NCBI GenBank assembly: GCA_039621445.1
Contig: CP154957.1
Span: forward strand, 28,654,798-28,718,797
DNA from: Euglena gracilis
Taxonomy: Eukaryota > Euglenida > Euglenophyceae > Euglenales
Length of the DNA: 64,000 nt
Direction of reading: 5' to 3'
A model generated the notes under the pieces. That model saw only the letters and a program-made list of their open reading frames with translations. It was not told where the DNA came from and ran no database searches. The position numbers and the translations under genes were made by a program. Position 1 is the stretch's first letter; the number at the start of each line of letters is the position of its first letter. Below, in pieces: positions 20,201-30,359 of the stretch.

Positions 20201-23200
20201 ACGGCAGAGTTGACTTAAACCTTGAACAACCAAATCATCCACCCACATCCACCTCATCCGCCCACGTCGGCGGGTGAGGACGTTCACTACAGCACAGGAG
20301 TGGCCAAATTTTTGGTGATTTGTGTCAATCCAGCAACGTTGGGCGGCATAACACACAAGAACAAATTCTTCAGGACAAAATGAAAACGGCAATGATGAGA
20401 GGCATACTGCATGCACCAGAAAAAGGTGCAGCTTGAGGGCTTCTGGTGATGGTGATGAATCAGGCATTTAGCAATACATTCAGAGAATGAGAGGGCTTCA
20501 GTAAATAAAGTGGGCCCCTTTTTGAAGGGACATCTACCCAAAGGTCACCCAGAGGTTGATAAAAGCGATTTTGGCTTGGTGCCAATCCAAATTCAAAACC
20601 CGTTTCTGATGTCAAAATTAATGAGTTTATATTTGCAGGCAAATATTACTTCATCAATCACAACTGATGAGCTTACCCATGTTTTTGTAACTGCAATAAC
20701 AACTGTTGATGCAATTGCTGCCCATCATAAATCCATTTCTATCATCACTTTAACCATCAATACCACCGCCATCATCGCTCTGTGATTGTGGATTTCGTTT
20801 TATATTGATAAATATAAAACTATTTTTGATTTTTAAGGCAATCAAACTTTAAGCTCCTTGCCAGCTTGCAGACGCTCTGAAACTGGTTCTGGCATAAATT
20901 ACGTACAAAAAACATCCATCCCTTTTTTGCATACATGAAATAAAATTTCCCTCCCAAAAGGGAAACTAGTCTTCAATGAGAAAGATAGCACCGCCTCGGG
21001 GGGACTCTTTGTGCCATCTCCGCCATAATACCGCTCCAGAGGGCGGCCGTCAACGCGCGTCTCCACCAGAACGAGGTCGGTGGCGAGGATGGGCTTCGGA
21101 AAGATAATGTAGTGGCTCTTGCGGAAATTCTCGTTGAAGACATTCAGGTTTTCTGCCTCGGGGGCAGGGGACAATTGCCTTCAAATCGGTCTAGGTATTT
21201 CTCAAATTTCTCACTACAAAAAAAAACCTGGGAAAATGAGAGGGTGAATGCGAAGGGTTACACAAAGATGGCAGAGGGAACAAAAGATGCAATGCAACTC
21301 AGCTGAGATATGGGAAGTTTGTGCTTACAGCGGCCCCTGGATGTACCTGAGGTCCACCTGCAGGCTCAAGTTTCGTGCAAACTGTTGCGCGATGCCTGGG
21401 TAGTCCATCCAGTACAGATTTGCACCGAGTTTGTTGTGATGAGAATGGTGTCTGAATTTACGGCATGAATCCTTGCCGTTGAACCAACCCTCTTTCAGCT
21501 TTGTCCATGGGACATATGGAGGAGCATGCTTCCTATGTTTCTGTGTTTCACTTTATTTGTGGCCCCTCCTTTCAGCACCAGAGAAAAGAGGTTTCCTGAA
21601 AAAGGTTTGTTGTTGTTGTTTTTTGCTTTGTTCGACAACTTGTGGTAAAATGCCCGGATCTTATGAACCCATCCACCCAACGAGGCTTGAGCAACATTTC
21701 CCAACCAGGATCAACCCCTAAACAAAAATCAGCCAGGCAAAACACCGCACCACACAAAAATGCACAAAAAAACTGCAATATTCTTCGAAAAAGTGCAAAA
21801 AAAAAAACTGCGTACAGTGAAGAGTCCTTCAGAACGTACAAAATTTTGCTGTAGCAGACCTAGAAAAATTCCATACCCTCCCTAAAAATGTCACATTGAA
21901 AGATAAAAAGGGACAAAATTTCTTGTGCGCAGTTCCCCCGAAAAATGTGGAAAAGGTGGAAAAACTGCACAAACTGCAAGGCTAAAGAGGGTTGGTTCAG
22001 CGCGACGGCTGGGGGGAAAAAAAGTGCTGACTAGAACATCCACCTCAGGCTTGAACCCCGTATTCATTTGCAAGGTGTTGTTACCCATCCCGCCCCCCCC
22101 CCCCCCCGTGTGCTATGAACAACAAACTGACAACAAATCCAAACAGGGGTGTCCATTGAGCATGGGGGTTCAGGAAAGCAAAAAAAAAACTGTATTCCGA
22201 ACAGGGAGGCTTTCTTTGGACAACGGCATTTGTTGGACATGGGGGGCACTGTCTCATTATCTTCGTCATTGCTGAGTATGTGACAGTTTCTGGAATATCC
22301 AAGAGAACTTTCCAGGTGCATGGAAATGAAACTTGTGAAGGTTAAACCCCATGTGGATTGGTCCTCCCAAAAATTAAGATGAAAAGCACCCATAAGCCCA
22401 TAATCCAGCTCGAGTGGAAGTCTGACCCAAGGTGCCCACCGGTCTGCCAGCTTGGCCAACACTTGGATGCAGTAAAAGTCCACCGCAATGCGCTGCTGCA
22501 CCTTGGGGTGGCACACCTTGACCGCCACTTCCTCCCCGGTCTCCTTAAGCTTCGCAAAATAGACCTGAGCAATGGAGCCAGACCCCACAGGCTGGAGGCA
22601 GGATCAAAATTGGAGAACATTGGAGGGTCAACAAAGAATGGAAACGGACTGTGAACACCATTGCCTCCAACCACAAAACTGTTTCATTCGTCAGGAAACA
22701 TCTTTTGGGACAACAACTGATTACCTGAAAACCAATGAGTGAAGAACAATGCAAAATACGAACTGAAACTTCACAATTGAACTGAACTAGATGAAAAGAA
22801 TAAATTACACAGGATATATTCTTAAACTCCGCCTAACAGAAGTGCGGGGCAGCTACAAGCGCTGGGTCCAAACAAAATCACCCCCCCCCCCGCCACCAAA
22901 GGCGGCGGTCCATTGCAAGCGCACCCCCATCCCGGCAGGATTTCCAAAAGAAATGAACAAATTGTCTCACAGGTTGGTCCAAAATGGAAACACACACCCC
23001 CCTGCCAGAGGCGGCAGTCGGCCATAAATGCACCCGAAACATATACATAATAAAAACATGTAATACAGATAATCTATATTTGTAACGTTCTCCAAGTTTC
23101 ATGAACAGCAATGTTGGGTGAGATAAACTTCTCACTTCGGTAGAGAACCCTGTTACGTCGATAGGATGGCGTTTGTACACCGGGTGCAGGAATGGACAAA

Positions 23201-25893
23201 ATCGATCCTGAGTTCGGGTCAAACTCATCGAATATTTCCTCGACCTCTGCCCCGAGGCTCCTTTTGATGATGCGGCGAGTCTGTCGAAGGCTGTGGGGGG
23301 TAACGTTGGCGTGCAAATCACACAGCACTTCACAGAAGGCCTTGGGGAAGATGTCACTGCGGACTGCAGCCCACTGACCAGTCCAGGCCTCTGTTCCGAA
23401 TGGTCAAATGAAATGCTTTTTTGCACTAAAATGGCAATTGCAAAATCGGCGAAATTTCTTATCAATTTCAGATTTTGGCCCCAATCACCAAAGAAAGAAT
23501 GGTTGTATATATAATATTATATTATACATATATATATATATATATACACACACACATATGGCAGTGCTAATTTACTGGTCCCCCCCCAGGGGGACCAGTA
23601 GTTTAACCTGGGGGTGGGGGTCCCACTTCCTTTACCAACTCCATTTTGGTAATTTCGCACCACGATTCGCAAATTTTTTTATTAATTTTCAGATGAGAGT
23701 TAGGATTAAAGTCACAAATAGGGTTAGGGTGACAATTTAGGAAAAAAGTTAGGCCGAGATCGGACAAAATTTAGGCGTAAACATAGCCAAAAATGGACCT
23801 AAATTAAACCAAAATTGGGCCCAACAGCCTCCTCGACCCGAACCCTCATCCTAATTCCTAATCCTAACCCTAACCCTAACCCTGAATCCTAACCCCAACC
23901 CTGTTCCTAACAAAAACCCCAAAAATATTCGCTTGTGAAAAAAAATTTCCCGCGCTGGCCAGAATTCCTTAGGGGGAACAGGGGGGGGGGTGCCAATAGT
24001 TTTACCTTGGAGGCCGAAGGCCCGGGTAGGTACGACTAATGCCCCCCCGGGGGGGCAATAAATAAGCGTTGCCATGTATATGCCATCTGGTTTGGGGGAA
24101 ATTGTCCGAATTGAAACCTGCAGGTTTCGAGGCACACAACATGAAATTAAGCACTGGGATCTAATTTTTGAAACTTCAAACCAGAAGTAAGAGTTAAAAT
24201 TTTGCTTCTTTTTTGGTCCATTTTCAGATCACTGTTGCAGACAAAAAAGCGCATAAACCTTGTGCATCATCTGCCCGAAACCCCCCACCTCAAATAAAAA
24301 AGATTAGTTTCAGTGTGTGTTGGGGAAAAGCAATTCTCATGAGGAACAGAGCATTCCCCACATAACGGTGTCCCAAAAACGACACACCAAAACCTCCACC
24401 ATCAAAAAACTAGTGTACATGTGCTATTAAACGCTTGTTATTGCCAGGCTTTGAGATTTCCTGCATTTTTGCATGTTTGCAAGGGGTTGCTTCAATTTGG
24501 ATTTTGCGGTTGCCGTGCTGGACAGGGTTTTGTAAGCACCCGCATAAACGTGAGGACGTCTTCTAAATCACACCCTTTTTGTTTCTCTTGAAATCTTTCA
24601 GCACGCCCTTGGTTTTACCAAAGAGCTCATGGGAGAAAAAGAAAGGCTTAAAAAAAGGCATCAATGGCAAACCATGCACCAATGGAAAGCAATAAAGGGA
24701 GGCCTGGTCCAAACTTTACAAAAGCAGGGCCTGTGATCTCCAAGGTGCGTTTGAAGACGCGGCACCAAAGAAGAAATGCTCGTTCGGAATGCGTACAAAT
24801 CAGAAGTAGGGCCATCAGAGGGATAAAGAAGAATGTCAATTGACAGAATCGAACTCCTACGCGCCAGCGGGACACCCGGGGTGTGAGACTGTCTTCGGGG
24901 GGCTCAGCAGCAGCAGACTTTACACTGGCGTTGGCATCATTGCTTTGTTATGTTTCCATCCATTGGAGTAGAATTCAATACCCTCGAAAAATCTGAAACG
25001 ATTTTCACCCCCCTTGTTCTTTTGGCTCTTCATCTTTTTTGACAAGCAACTATATTGCAGAAAGCAGGGATGAGGGATCCAGAAAAAATGATCACAGGAA
25101 ATCAGGGATCCAGGAAAAAAGTGAAAATGACTCTTCACCCGTTGTTTTTTTTTTGATTATTGTGCGCCTTTTTTGAAGTTTTTGGGATTTTTTTGAAACC
25201 TCAAATTTTACTTTTTTGTGTTTTTTTCAGCAAGAGTTGGTCTTCTTTGTAATGGCTCTGTAATGGCAAGAGGCGTGAATGGAGTGAGGGGTCCTGGAGC
25301 AGCTGGTTTTTTTACAAAAAAAAGCACCAAAAAGAGGGAAACTTCAATAAAAAACTTGTCATGAAACACCCAATCCACACTTTGAATCCTACCAAGTTCA
25401 AAAACTGCCAAAAAAATGATCAAAAAACATCCAAAATGAAAAAAAATCCAATTTTCCATTTTGTGGAAGGACAAATGCAAAAAAAAAATGAGGCAAAAAA
25501 AACTGCCAGAAAAAGCACCTTGGATTTCTTGTTTTTGAAGCATATTTCATGGAAACCGTCTCGGGGGTCGGTAGTACAGACCCCCCTCGGGAGCCAAAAT
25601 CTGTCATGGGGGGGGGTCAGTCTCGTTCAAAGGGCCGGCCTTCGGCTAGCCAGAGGGGGGGTGAGGCACATATGTCGGTAGGGAGGGAGGGAGGAGGGTA
25701 TGTATGAATGAAATGTCTTCAACAATCTCAAAGCAAACCTACAAAGGACTGCTAATGCCTGCTGAGAAGCATACGTTTTGTATTCCACCAACGCATGTGT
25801 CGTTTCTTTGTTCACAACATATAGAATACTGGCCCCCACTGAAATAGGAACAAATGTGCGGAGTGCAAGTCGAAAAGGGCGTCGCCATGACAT
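14243..25893 (-). CDS. ABC1/UbiB family atypical kinase, ADCK2-like, about 11 exons
   Basis: Minus-strand exons in order: 25755-25893 (Met start; arginine-rich, then hydrophobic VPISVGASILYVV, suggesting an organelle-targeted membrane protein), 24710-24838 (TLEITGPAFVKFG), 23214-23378 (QWAAVRSDIFPKAFCEV to EEIFDEFDP), 22428-22593 (PVGSGSIAQVYF, VAVKVCHP), 21343-21409 (MDYPGIAQQFARNL, VDLRY), about 20995-21159 (EAENLNVFNENF), 19677 to about 19785 (LFLQMLLTDNFF), 19086-19315 (HADIHPGNILV, VLDVG), 16060-16184, about 15215-15395 (HVRIDPAYASLLL) and a possible last exon ending at 14243 (SSMLYGPKRHAK, stop). The KxGQ-type motif (KFGQ, split by an intron), Ala/Gly-rich loop, Q-x-DLRYEA and DIHPGN are those of ABC1 kinases. 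The Q-x-D form and KFGQWA suggest ADCK2. Family members act in or near coenzyme Q and lipid metabolism. The boundary after 21000 and the last exon are the least certain. Confidence 0.82.
17400..17800. repeat. Tandem repeat of about 210 bp
   Basis: Two or more diverged copies of one unit are visible. It starts near 17430 (CGGCCGTATCTC, GGGGAGTTGC), continues with CATTCCAAGGGATTCAAATT and CATTTCCTTTGATTTGGCA, and restarts near 17645-17660. The related CCGAAAATG/TTTTTCGA region upstream (17040-17400) appears to hold older copies. The array lies in an ADCK2-like gene intron. Confidence 0.65.
18284..18626. mobile_element. MITE-like element with CCCCCCAAATAACGGGG inverted ends
   Basis: The left end reads CCCCCCCAAATAACGGGG and the right end its complement, CCCCGTTATTTGGGGGG, about 343 bp apart. 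Further copies of CAAATAACGGG occur inside (18325-18375, 18550-18600) with AGTGCCC and AAGGTCGAAAAGATGG. No coding capacity is visible. It lies in an ADCK2-like gene intron. Confidence 0.6.
19316..19676 (-). other. Nonconventional intron of the ADCK2-like gene, 361 nt
   Basis: The ends are ACTCAGGCTGAATTT and AAATCCAGCCTGCTGCC. Joining restores TDNFFHADIHPGN. The two ends pair over CAGGCTG and most of the next six bases. A 12-nt G run is inside the intron. Confidence 0.85.
21160..21342 (-). other. Nonconventional intron of the ADCK2-like gene, 183 nt
   Basis: The ends are ATCCAGGGG and CCCCTGCCCCC. Joining gives VDLRYEAENL, matching the ABC1 family DLRxEA motif exactly, with phase 0 on both sides. 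CAGGGG pairs with CCCCTG. Confidence 0.85.
21410..22427 (-). other. Nonconventional intron of the ADCK2-like gene
   Basis: The ends are GGTCAGAC and ATCTGTACTG. Joining gives DRWAPWMDYPGIA in frame. The CAGA/TCTG pair differs from the CAGG/CCTG pair of most other introns here, so the base pair is kept by covariation. Confidence 0.8.
22594..23213 (-). other. Nonconventional intron of the ADCK2-like gene
   Basis: The ends are ACTCAGGATC and GATCCTGCCTCC. Splicing there gives FDPKPVGSGSIAQVY, the expected ABC1 sequence. The complementary stretch extends beyond CAGGATC. A GT-AG alternative (GT near 23178, AG at 22594) would insert extra residues before PVGSG. Confidence 0.75.
23379..24709 (-). 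other. Nonconventional intron of the ADCK2-like gene
   Basis: The conserved KFGQWA motif is restored only if the intron begins GACCAGGCCTC and ends GAGGCCTGGACTG. The ends pair perfectly over CCAGGCCTC/GAGGCCTGG. CAG is at +4 to +6 and CTG at -8 to -6. No GT-AG alternative keeps the frame. The intron also contains the interstitial telomere-like repeats at 23860-23886 and a C/G hairpin module. Confidence 0.85.
23855..23890. repeat. Interstitial telomere-like CCCTAA repeats
   Basis: Three perfect tandem CCCTAA units (CTAACCCTAACCCTAACCCT) are surrounded by degenerate CCTAATCC and CCTAACCCC variants from about 23700 to 23910. This is an internal site within a gene intron, not a chromosome end. 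Confidence 0.7.
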
Positions 25894-26546
25894 AGTTGTG
25901 AAACAAGAAATCTGGTTGGGAAAAATATGTTTGTTTTTCCCAAATCAAGAATTGCCAAAATAGCACATTTTGTGGCAACTAGGGCTAGAAATTTGGGCTG
26001 TTTGGGGGGCACAACCATGCCTGGATTGGATCTGGCTTGAGGACACATCCAAGGTGAGTGATAAAACTCATGAAATACATTAATGGCGAGCAAGCCAGAA
26101 TGACAGCACCGCCCTGGGGGGGGGGCTCCACAAAACACCTGGCCATTGGCCATGCAAACAAACCCCTTCCAATAGCGAACGAATCCAACTTTCTGGGAGC
26201 TATATTTTGAATGTGAGACAAATGAAAACATCACCAACATTATCCGAATCTCACTAATGGGTTTTCATCGGGATGGGTCACAAGATAAAGATGGTGAATC
26301 TCAACAGAAAGACACACACACACCATTTTACAAAAGAAAATCCTCCACTTTCTTTTCAAAAAAAACAGAAAACCGTTTTCATTTGGCACTGGCGTGAGCG
26401 GATAGGCATTTCAATTTTCCTTTTCAGGAAGGAAATTCTGTTTTCCTGCAAAAAAAAATGGCTTCCCCAAAATACACATGCAGGAAAAAGATATAGATAA
26501 GATACAGATATGGATATGGATATGGGTATGGATTTCGACAAGGATG

Positions 26547-26767
26547 TACCCTCACCCCCCCCCTCAAAGTGCCCCCCCCTCAAAGTGGCCAAACGGTTTT
26601 GGCAAACTTTGGTTTACCCCCCTCAAAGTGGTCATTTTCCTAAGGCGCCAAAGGCGCAAAGGCCATAATTTGACCCCCCCAAAGTGTCCCCCCTCCCAGA
26701 GTGGCCGTTTTGGGTTTCCATGGTGCCTTGAGGGTGGCCACTTTGAGGGGGGGGGGGGGCGAGGGTA
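26547..26767. mobile_element. MITE-like element, TA-CCCTCACCCC family, copy 1
   Basis: Inverted ends TACCCTCACCCCCCCC and the complement ending GAGGGTA are joined by CTCAAAGTG / CACTTTGAG sub-terminal repeats. The interior has CGCCAAAGGCGC. The outer TA could be a Tc1/mariner-type duplication. No ORF is present. Confidence 0.65.
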
Positions 26768-27339
26768 GATATGGCTATAGATATGGATACATTGCATTGT
26801 TGTGTGCTGTTTGTGGACATATCACCACGGCTCCCCGAACCAGGCTCGGGGGGTCCTGTTGGGTCAACTGACCCCAGGAGGGTCGGTGGAGTGGTCGGTC
26901 AACCCAACAGTCTACAGCTAACCGCCATTACTTTGGCGCACAATGGCCAAAACCGTGGCCCTTGGTGGCCAGTGATTTGGCCCAGAGTTGCCAAAATCCA
27001 GGCACCACATGCCGCTACCCCCCCCCCTCTTATTGTCCCCCCCCCATTGTCCCTGGGCCCCAGCCAATGAAATTCCTTTGGTACGGTCTTATTGTCCCCC
27101 CCCCCTTATTGTCGGATCGGGGGCAGGTCGGTGGGGGGTGGTATTCTGTCCCGTGGTGGCCAAAACTTTGGCACCAAGTGGCCAAAACCATGGTGCCCGG
27201 TTGCCATTACTTTGGCACCCGGGATTCATGATGGTTTATCAAAAATTGTAGAAGTGGCCAAAATGCTGGCCCGGTGTTGCAGAAACTTGGCACCATTTTG
27301 GTGCCAACATTTTGGCAACTCTGAGCCAAATAGCTGGCG

Positions 27340-27570
27340 CGAGGGGCCAACGTTCTAGCAACTCCGGGCTAAATACCCCCCCCCCCCTAAATGACCCTAT
27401 TAATGTTGCTTCAAGACCCCCCAAAAGGTCATCTAGGGGGGGGGTCATTTAGGGGGGGATACTTTTCCCACTTGAAAAATTGCTCTGCTCTATGACCCCC
27501 CCCCCTAGATGACCCCCCAGGGGGGTCATCTAGGGGAGGGGGGGTCATTTAGGGGGGGGGTAGCTGGTAA
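27340..27570. repeat. C/G-tract hairpin module with GATGACCCCCC / GGGGGGTCATC
   Basis: Units AAATGACC, CTAGATGACCCCCC and their complements GGGGGGTCATCTAG and GGGGTCATTTAGG alternate. Together they form a nested palindrome centred near 27520. No coding signal is present. Confidence 0.6.
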
Positions 27571-27903
27571 CAGGGGCCAAAGTTTCCGGGTTTAGCTGCA
27601 ATATATAATTGGCTCATATTTATAAAATTGAAAATGGTCAAAAAGTGACCAAAATGGACAGACTAGAGTGCTGGGCAACATTTCAGCGTGTTTTTTAGCT
27701 CAAAATTGGGTTTTGTGGGCAATGCAGGAGCACGCCGTCGGCCAGCCGTGTGCCTCACAGGAGACAATAAGGGGGGGGGTAGGATGGGAGAAGAGTGGTG
27801 GGCCTGGTGTGGGAAATGGTGGGTGCTGGCTGAGTTGGCTAGTGATCCTTCCCCAACGTTCTGGGAGGGGTATGGTTGCAAGTGCACATTCACGGTTTGG
27901 ATG

Positions 27904-28127
27904 TACCCTCACCCCCCCCCTCAAAGTGTCCCTCCCCCCAAAGTGGCCAAATTGTTTGGTAAATTTCAGGTTACCCCCCCAAAGTGGCCATTTTCCTTTG
28001 GCGCCAAAGGCGCCGGAGGCCAAAACTTGACCCCCCCCCAAAGTGTCCCCCCCCCTTCTAGAGTGTCCATTTTGGGGTCCCACAGTGCCCGGAGGGGGGC
28101 CACTTTGAGGGGGGGGGGGTGAGGGTA
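27904..28127. mobile_element. MITE-like element, TA-CCCTCACCCC family, copy 2
   Basis: It has the same inverted ends (TACCCTCACCCC ... GGTGAGGGTA), the same CAAAGTG/CACTTTG sub-terminal repeats and the same GGCGCCAAAGGCGCC core as the copy at 26547-26767. The length is also close (224 bp against 221 bp). Confidence 0.7.
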
Positions 28128-28423
28128 TGTATGGAGATCAGGCAGTAGACTTTGGTCATTTTGACCCACCCCCTATGGTGAAGTTCACCGTTTGAAAGTT
28201 CACCAGGGGGTCCCGGACCCCCCCCCCCTCTGCCTAACCCATCGGTGAACTTCACCAAGTTCACCAAGGGAGCACTTTTTGGCCAAAAATGGCCAAAAAT
28301 GACATTTTTAGGCAAGTTTTCAGAAATTTCAATTAAATTCCATGAAGCATCAACCTCAAAATGACCATTTTGAGAGGAAAGGAGCAAAATTTCACCCATG
28401 AAAAAATTTCACCCCAACCATCA

Positions 28424-28545
28424 AAATAGTGAAGTTCACCGGTGAAGTTCACCGGTGAAGTTCACCGGTGAACTTCACCGCCGAAAGTACCCCCCCCCCC
28501 CCCCCCCCCCGGTGAACGTTCACCGGTGAAGTTCACCGGGGGGTC
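28424..28545. repeat. Palindromic AAGTTCACCGGTGAA tandem array
   Basis: GAAGTTCACCGGT is repeated three times from 28431. It is followed by GAACTTCACCG, a 20-nt C run and GGTGAACGTTCACCGGTGAAGTTCACC. Each unit is itself a palindrome (TTCACCGGTGAA). Related GTGAAGTTCACC units occur at 28177-28260. Confidence 0.75.
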
Positions 28546-28636
28546 CACAGTCCCCCCCCCCCGTACTGCCTAACCTCCTATGTACTGTATTAAGTCACAC
28601 AAATACTCGGATGGGGGAAGGCTCATGGGGAGCCAG

Positions 28637-28990
28637 CCAGGATGGATGAGATGAGACTGTGCCCATGGGAGTAGGCCATGAGATGAGACCGTGCCCATGG
28701 GAGCAGGCCATGAGATGAGACCGTGCCCATGGGAGCAGGCCATGAGTGTGAGATGAGACCGTGCCCATGGGAGCAGGCCATGAGAACGAGATGAGACCGT
28801 GCCCATGGGAGCAGGCCCTGAGATGAGACCGTGCCCATGGGAGCAGGCCATGAGAACGAGATGAGACTGTGCCCATGGGAGCAGGCCCTGAGATGAGACC
28901 GTGCCCACGGTAGCAGGCCATGAGAATGAGATGAGACCGTGCCCATGGGAGCAGGCCATGAGATGAGACTGGGCCCATGGGGGCAGGCCA
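28637..28990. repeat. Minisatellite, about 30-bp unit
   Basis: Around eleven copies of a unit containing GATGAGACCGTGCCCATGGG and AGCAGGCC are present, some with an extra GAACGA or GTGTGA insert. All frames are open through it, which explains the long Pro/His-rich frames on the minus strand. They are not called as genes. Confidence 0.9.
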
Positions 28991-29029
28991 TAAGTTGGGC
29001 ATACCAACAGGGAACTCCGAGTTCCGCTG

Positions 29030-29810
29030 GTTCCTGTTGCTGTTTCTGTTTGCTTACAATGGCAAAGTACTGGCCGGCTTTGGGCCAGATGTGCTACCCA
29101 GTTTTGGGCCACATGTGCTGGCTAGTTTTGGGCCAGGTGTGGTGGCCAGTTTTGGGCCAATGTTGGGCCAGTTTTGGGCCAGATGAAGAGAGGATTTGGT
29201 ACAGGGGGTTTTGGCTTCTACGGGTGGGGGTGGCCTGGGGGGGGGGGGGGCTTCCCGGGGGGGGGGGGGTTAGATTTTTTGTCCATTTTATCGGGGGGGG
29301 GCTTCTACGGGTGATGGTGGCCTGGGGGGGGGGGGCTATGGGTGGGGGTGGCTTGAGGGGGGTTGTCCAAATTTATCAGAGGGAGGTCTCTGGGGGGTTT
29401 GGTTTTTTGTCCATTTTATCGGGAGGGCTTCTACGGAGTGGACTTCTGCAAGTGTGGGGCCTTGGATGGGCTGGGGGGCAAAAAAAATCACCTGATGCAG
29501 TCAAGAGCTGGATTTGCCTTAGTTGGAAGGGAAAATCTATCTCAAGGACGTCTCGTACTCCCTCGAGGCAAACCGAAAAGGGAGGAAGGGACACCGAGGG
29601 CGAAGCACAAATACCTTGTGAGGCATGGCCTCTCAAGGGCAAAGGGCCCGAGGTGTCTCAAGAAGGAGGTCCTTTTTGGCTTGGAATACCTTGCCTATGC
29701 CGTCAGTGTGGGAAGGACTGGAAGAAAACAGATCCCCCGTGCACTGCTTGACCCTTCGGAATTTTTTGAAATTTTCCTCCAACTTTGAAAAATTGAAATT
29801 ATTTGAAACG
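29030..29810. repeat. Dispersed repeat with GGCCAGTTTTGGGCC minisatellite, copy 1
   Basis: The copy starts with TTCCTGTTGCTGTTTCTGTT, followed by an array of GCCAGTTTTGGGCCAGATGTG units (29064-29182). Then come GTTTTGGCTTCTACGGG, GTCCATTTTATCGGG and a tail ending GTGCACTGCTTGACCCTTCGG. The same order of blocks recurs at 37490-38420, so this is one repeat family of roughly 0.8-0.9 kb. Confidence 0.65.
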
Positions 29811-29889
29811 GGAAAAAAAAATGCCGAACCCTACCCGCCCCCCAAAGCTGCGGATGCTGATAAATTCGGGTTGTTTTCCTGGGTGCATG

Positions 29890-30090
29890 TTGTTTTCAGT
29901 TGTGCTCCCGGTGCTGGAACGGTGGAGCAGGTGTGGTCTGCGGCCGCTAGCCAAATGCAGAGTCGTGAGCGGCTTACGTTTGACCATTTGGTCTCCAAGG
30001 TTTTTATCAAGTGGATTATGCATGCACATGCCCAAACCTTTCAAGCTGACAGTGCAACGGAGCTTTGTCTGAACAGTGAGCAGGGTCCTT
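29890..30090 (+). pseudogene. Transposase-like exon fragment
   Basis: A plus-strand frame reads TVEQVWSAAASQMQSRERLT followed by FDHLVSKVFIKWIMHAHAQ. The spacing of a Val-Glu-x-Val-(W/F)-S motif, an Arg/Leu-containing segment and a terminal helix resembles the C-terminal dimerisation region of hAT-type transposases. No catalytic part is visible nearby, so this is a fragment or a single exon. It could equally be an unrelated host exon. Confidence 0.3.
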
Positions 30091-30129
30091 TTTTCATTGG
30101 GGGTGTTTTGGTGCTTGTTCGTGGGGAAA

Positions 30130-30300
30130 CCAGCAAGACATTTTTGAAACCGTGTTCAGTCGATAAACGTGGACTGAACACGTTTGTTGACACTGTACAC
30201 GTGGACTGAACACGTTTTCCTACACAAAAAATCATGATCTGGACACGTTTATTGACACTGTACACAGAGACTAAACACATTTATCTGCCAAAAAAGCTAT
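30130..30300. repeat. Palindromic GTGTTCAGT / ACTGAACAC repeat
   Basis: Units CGTGTTCAGTCGATAAACG, GTGGACTGAACACG, TTGACACTGTACAC and diverged copies (GGACACGTTTATTGACACTG) form direct and inverted repeats. The same CACGTTTTC/ACACG vocabulary recurs in the foldback element at 53508-54944. Confidence 0.55.
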
Positions 30301-30359
30301 GTTCACACCCAGAGGGAAACAGACAGAAAGATCACAAGAGCAGTCATACCAGATGATTG

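Noticed and set aside
28637-28990. CRISPR-like spacing of direct repeats
   Set aside because: The units are contiguous with no unique spacers, and the DNA is nuclear eukaryotic. It is a minisatellite.
28570-29112. Minus-strand frames of 120-180 codons rich in HGLLPWARSHL repeats
   Set aside because: They are translations of the 30-bp minisatellite and are open in three frames. No domain and no exon signals.
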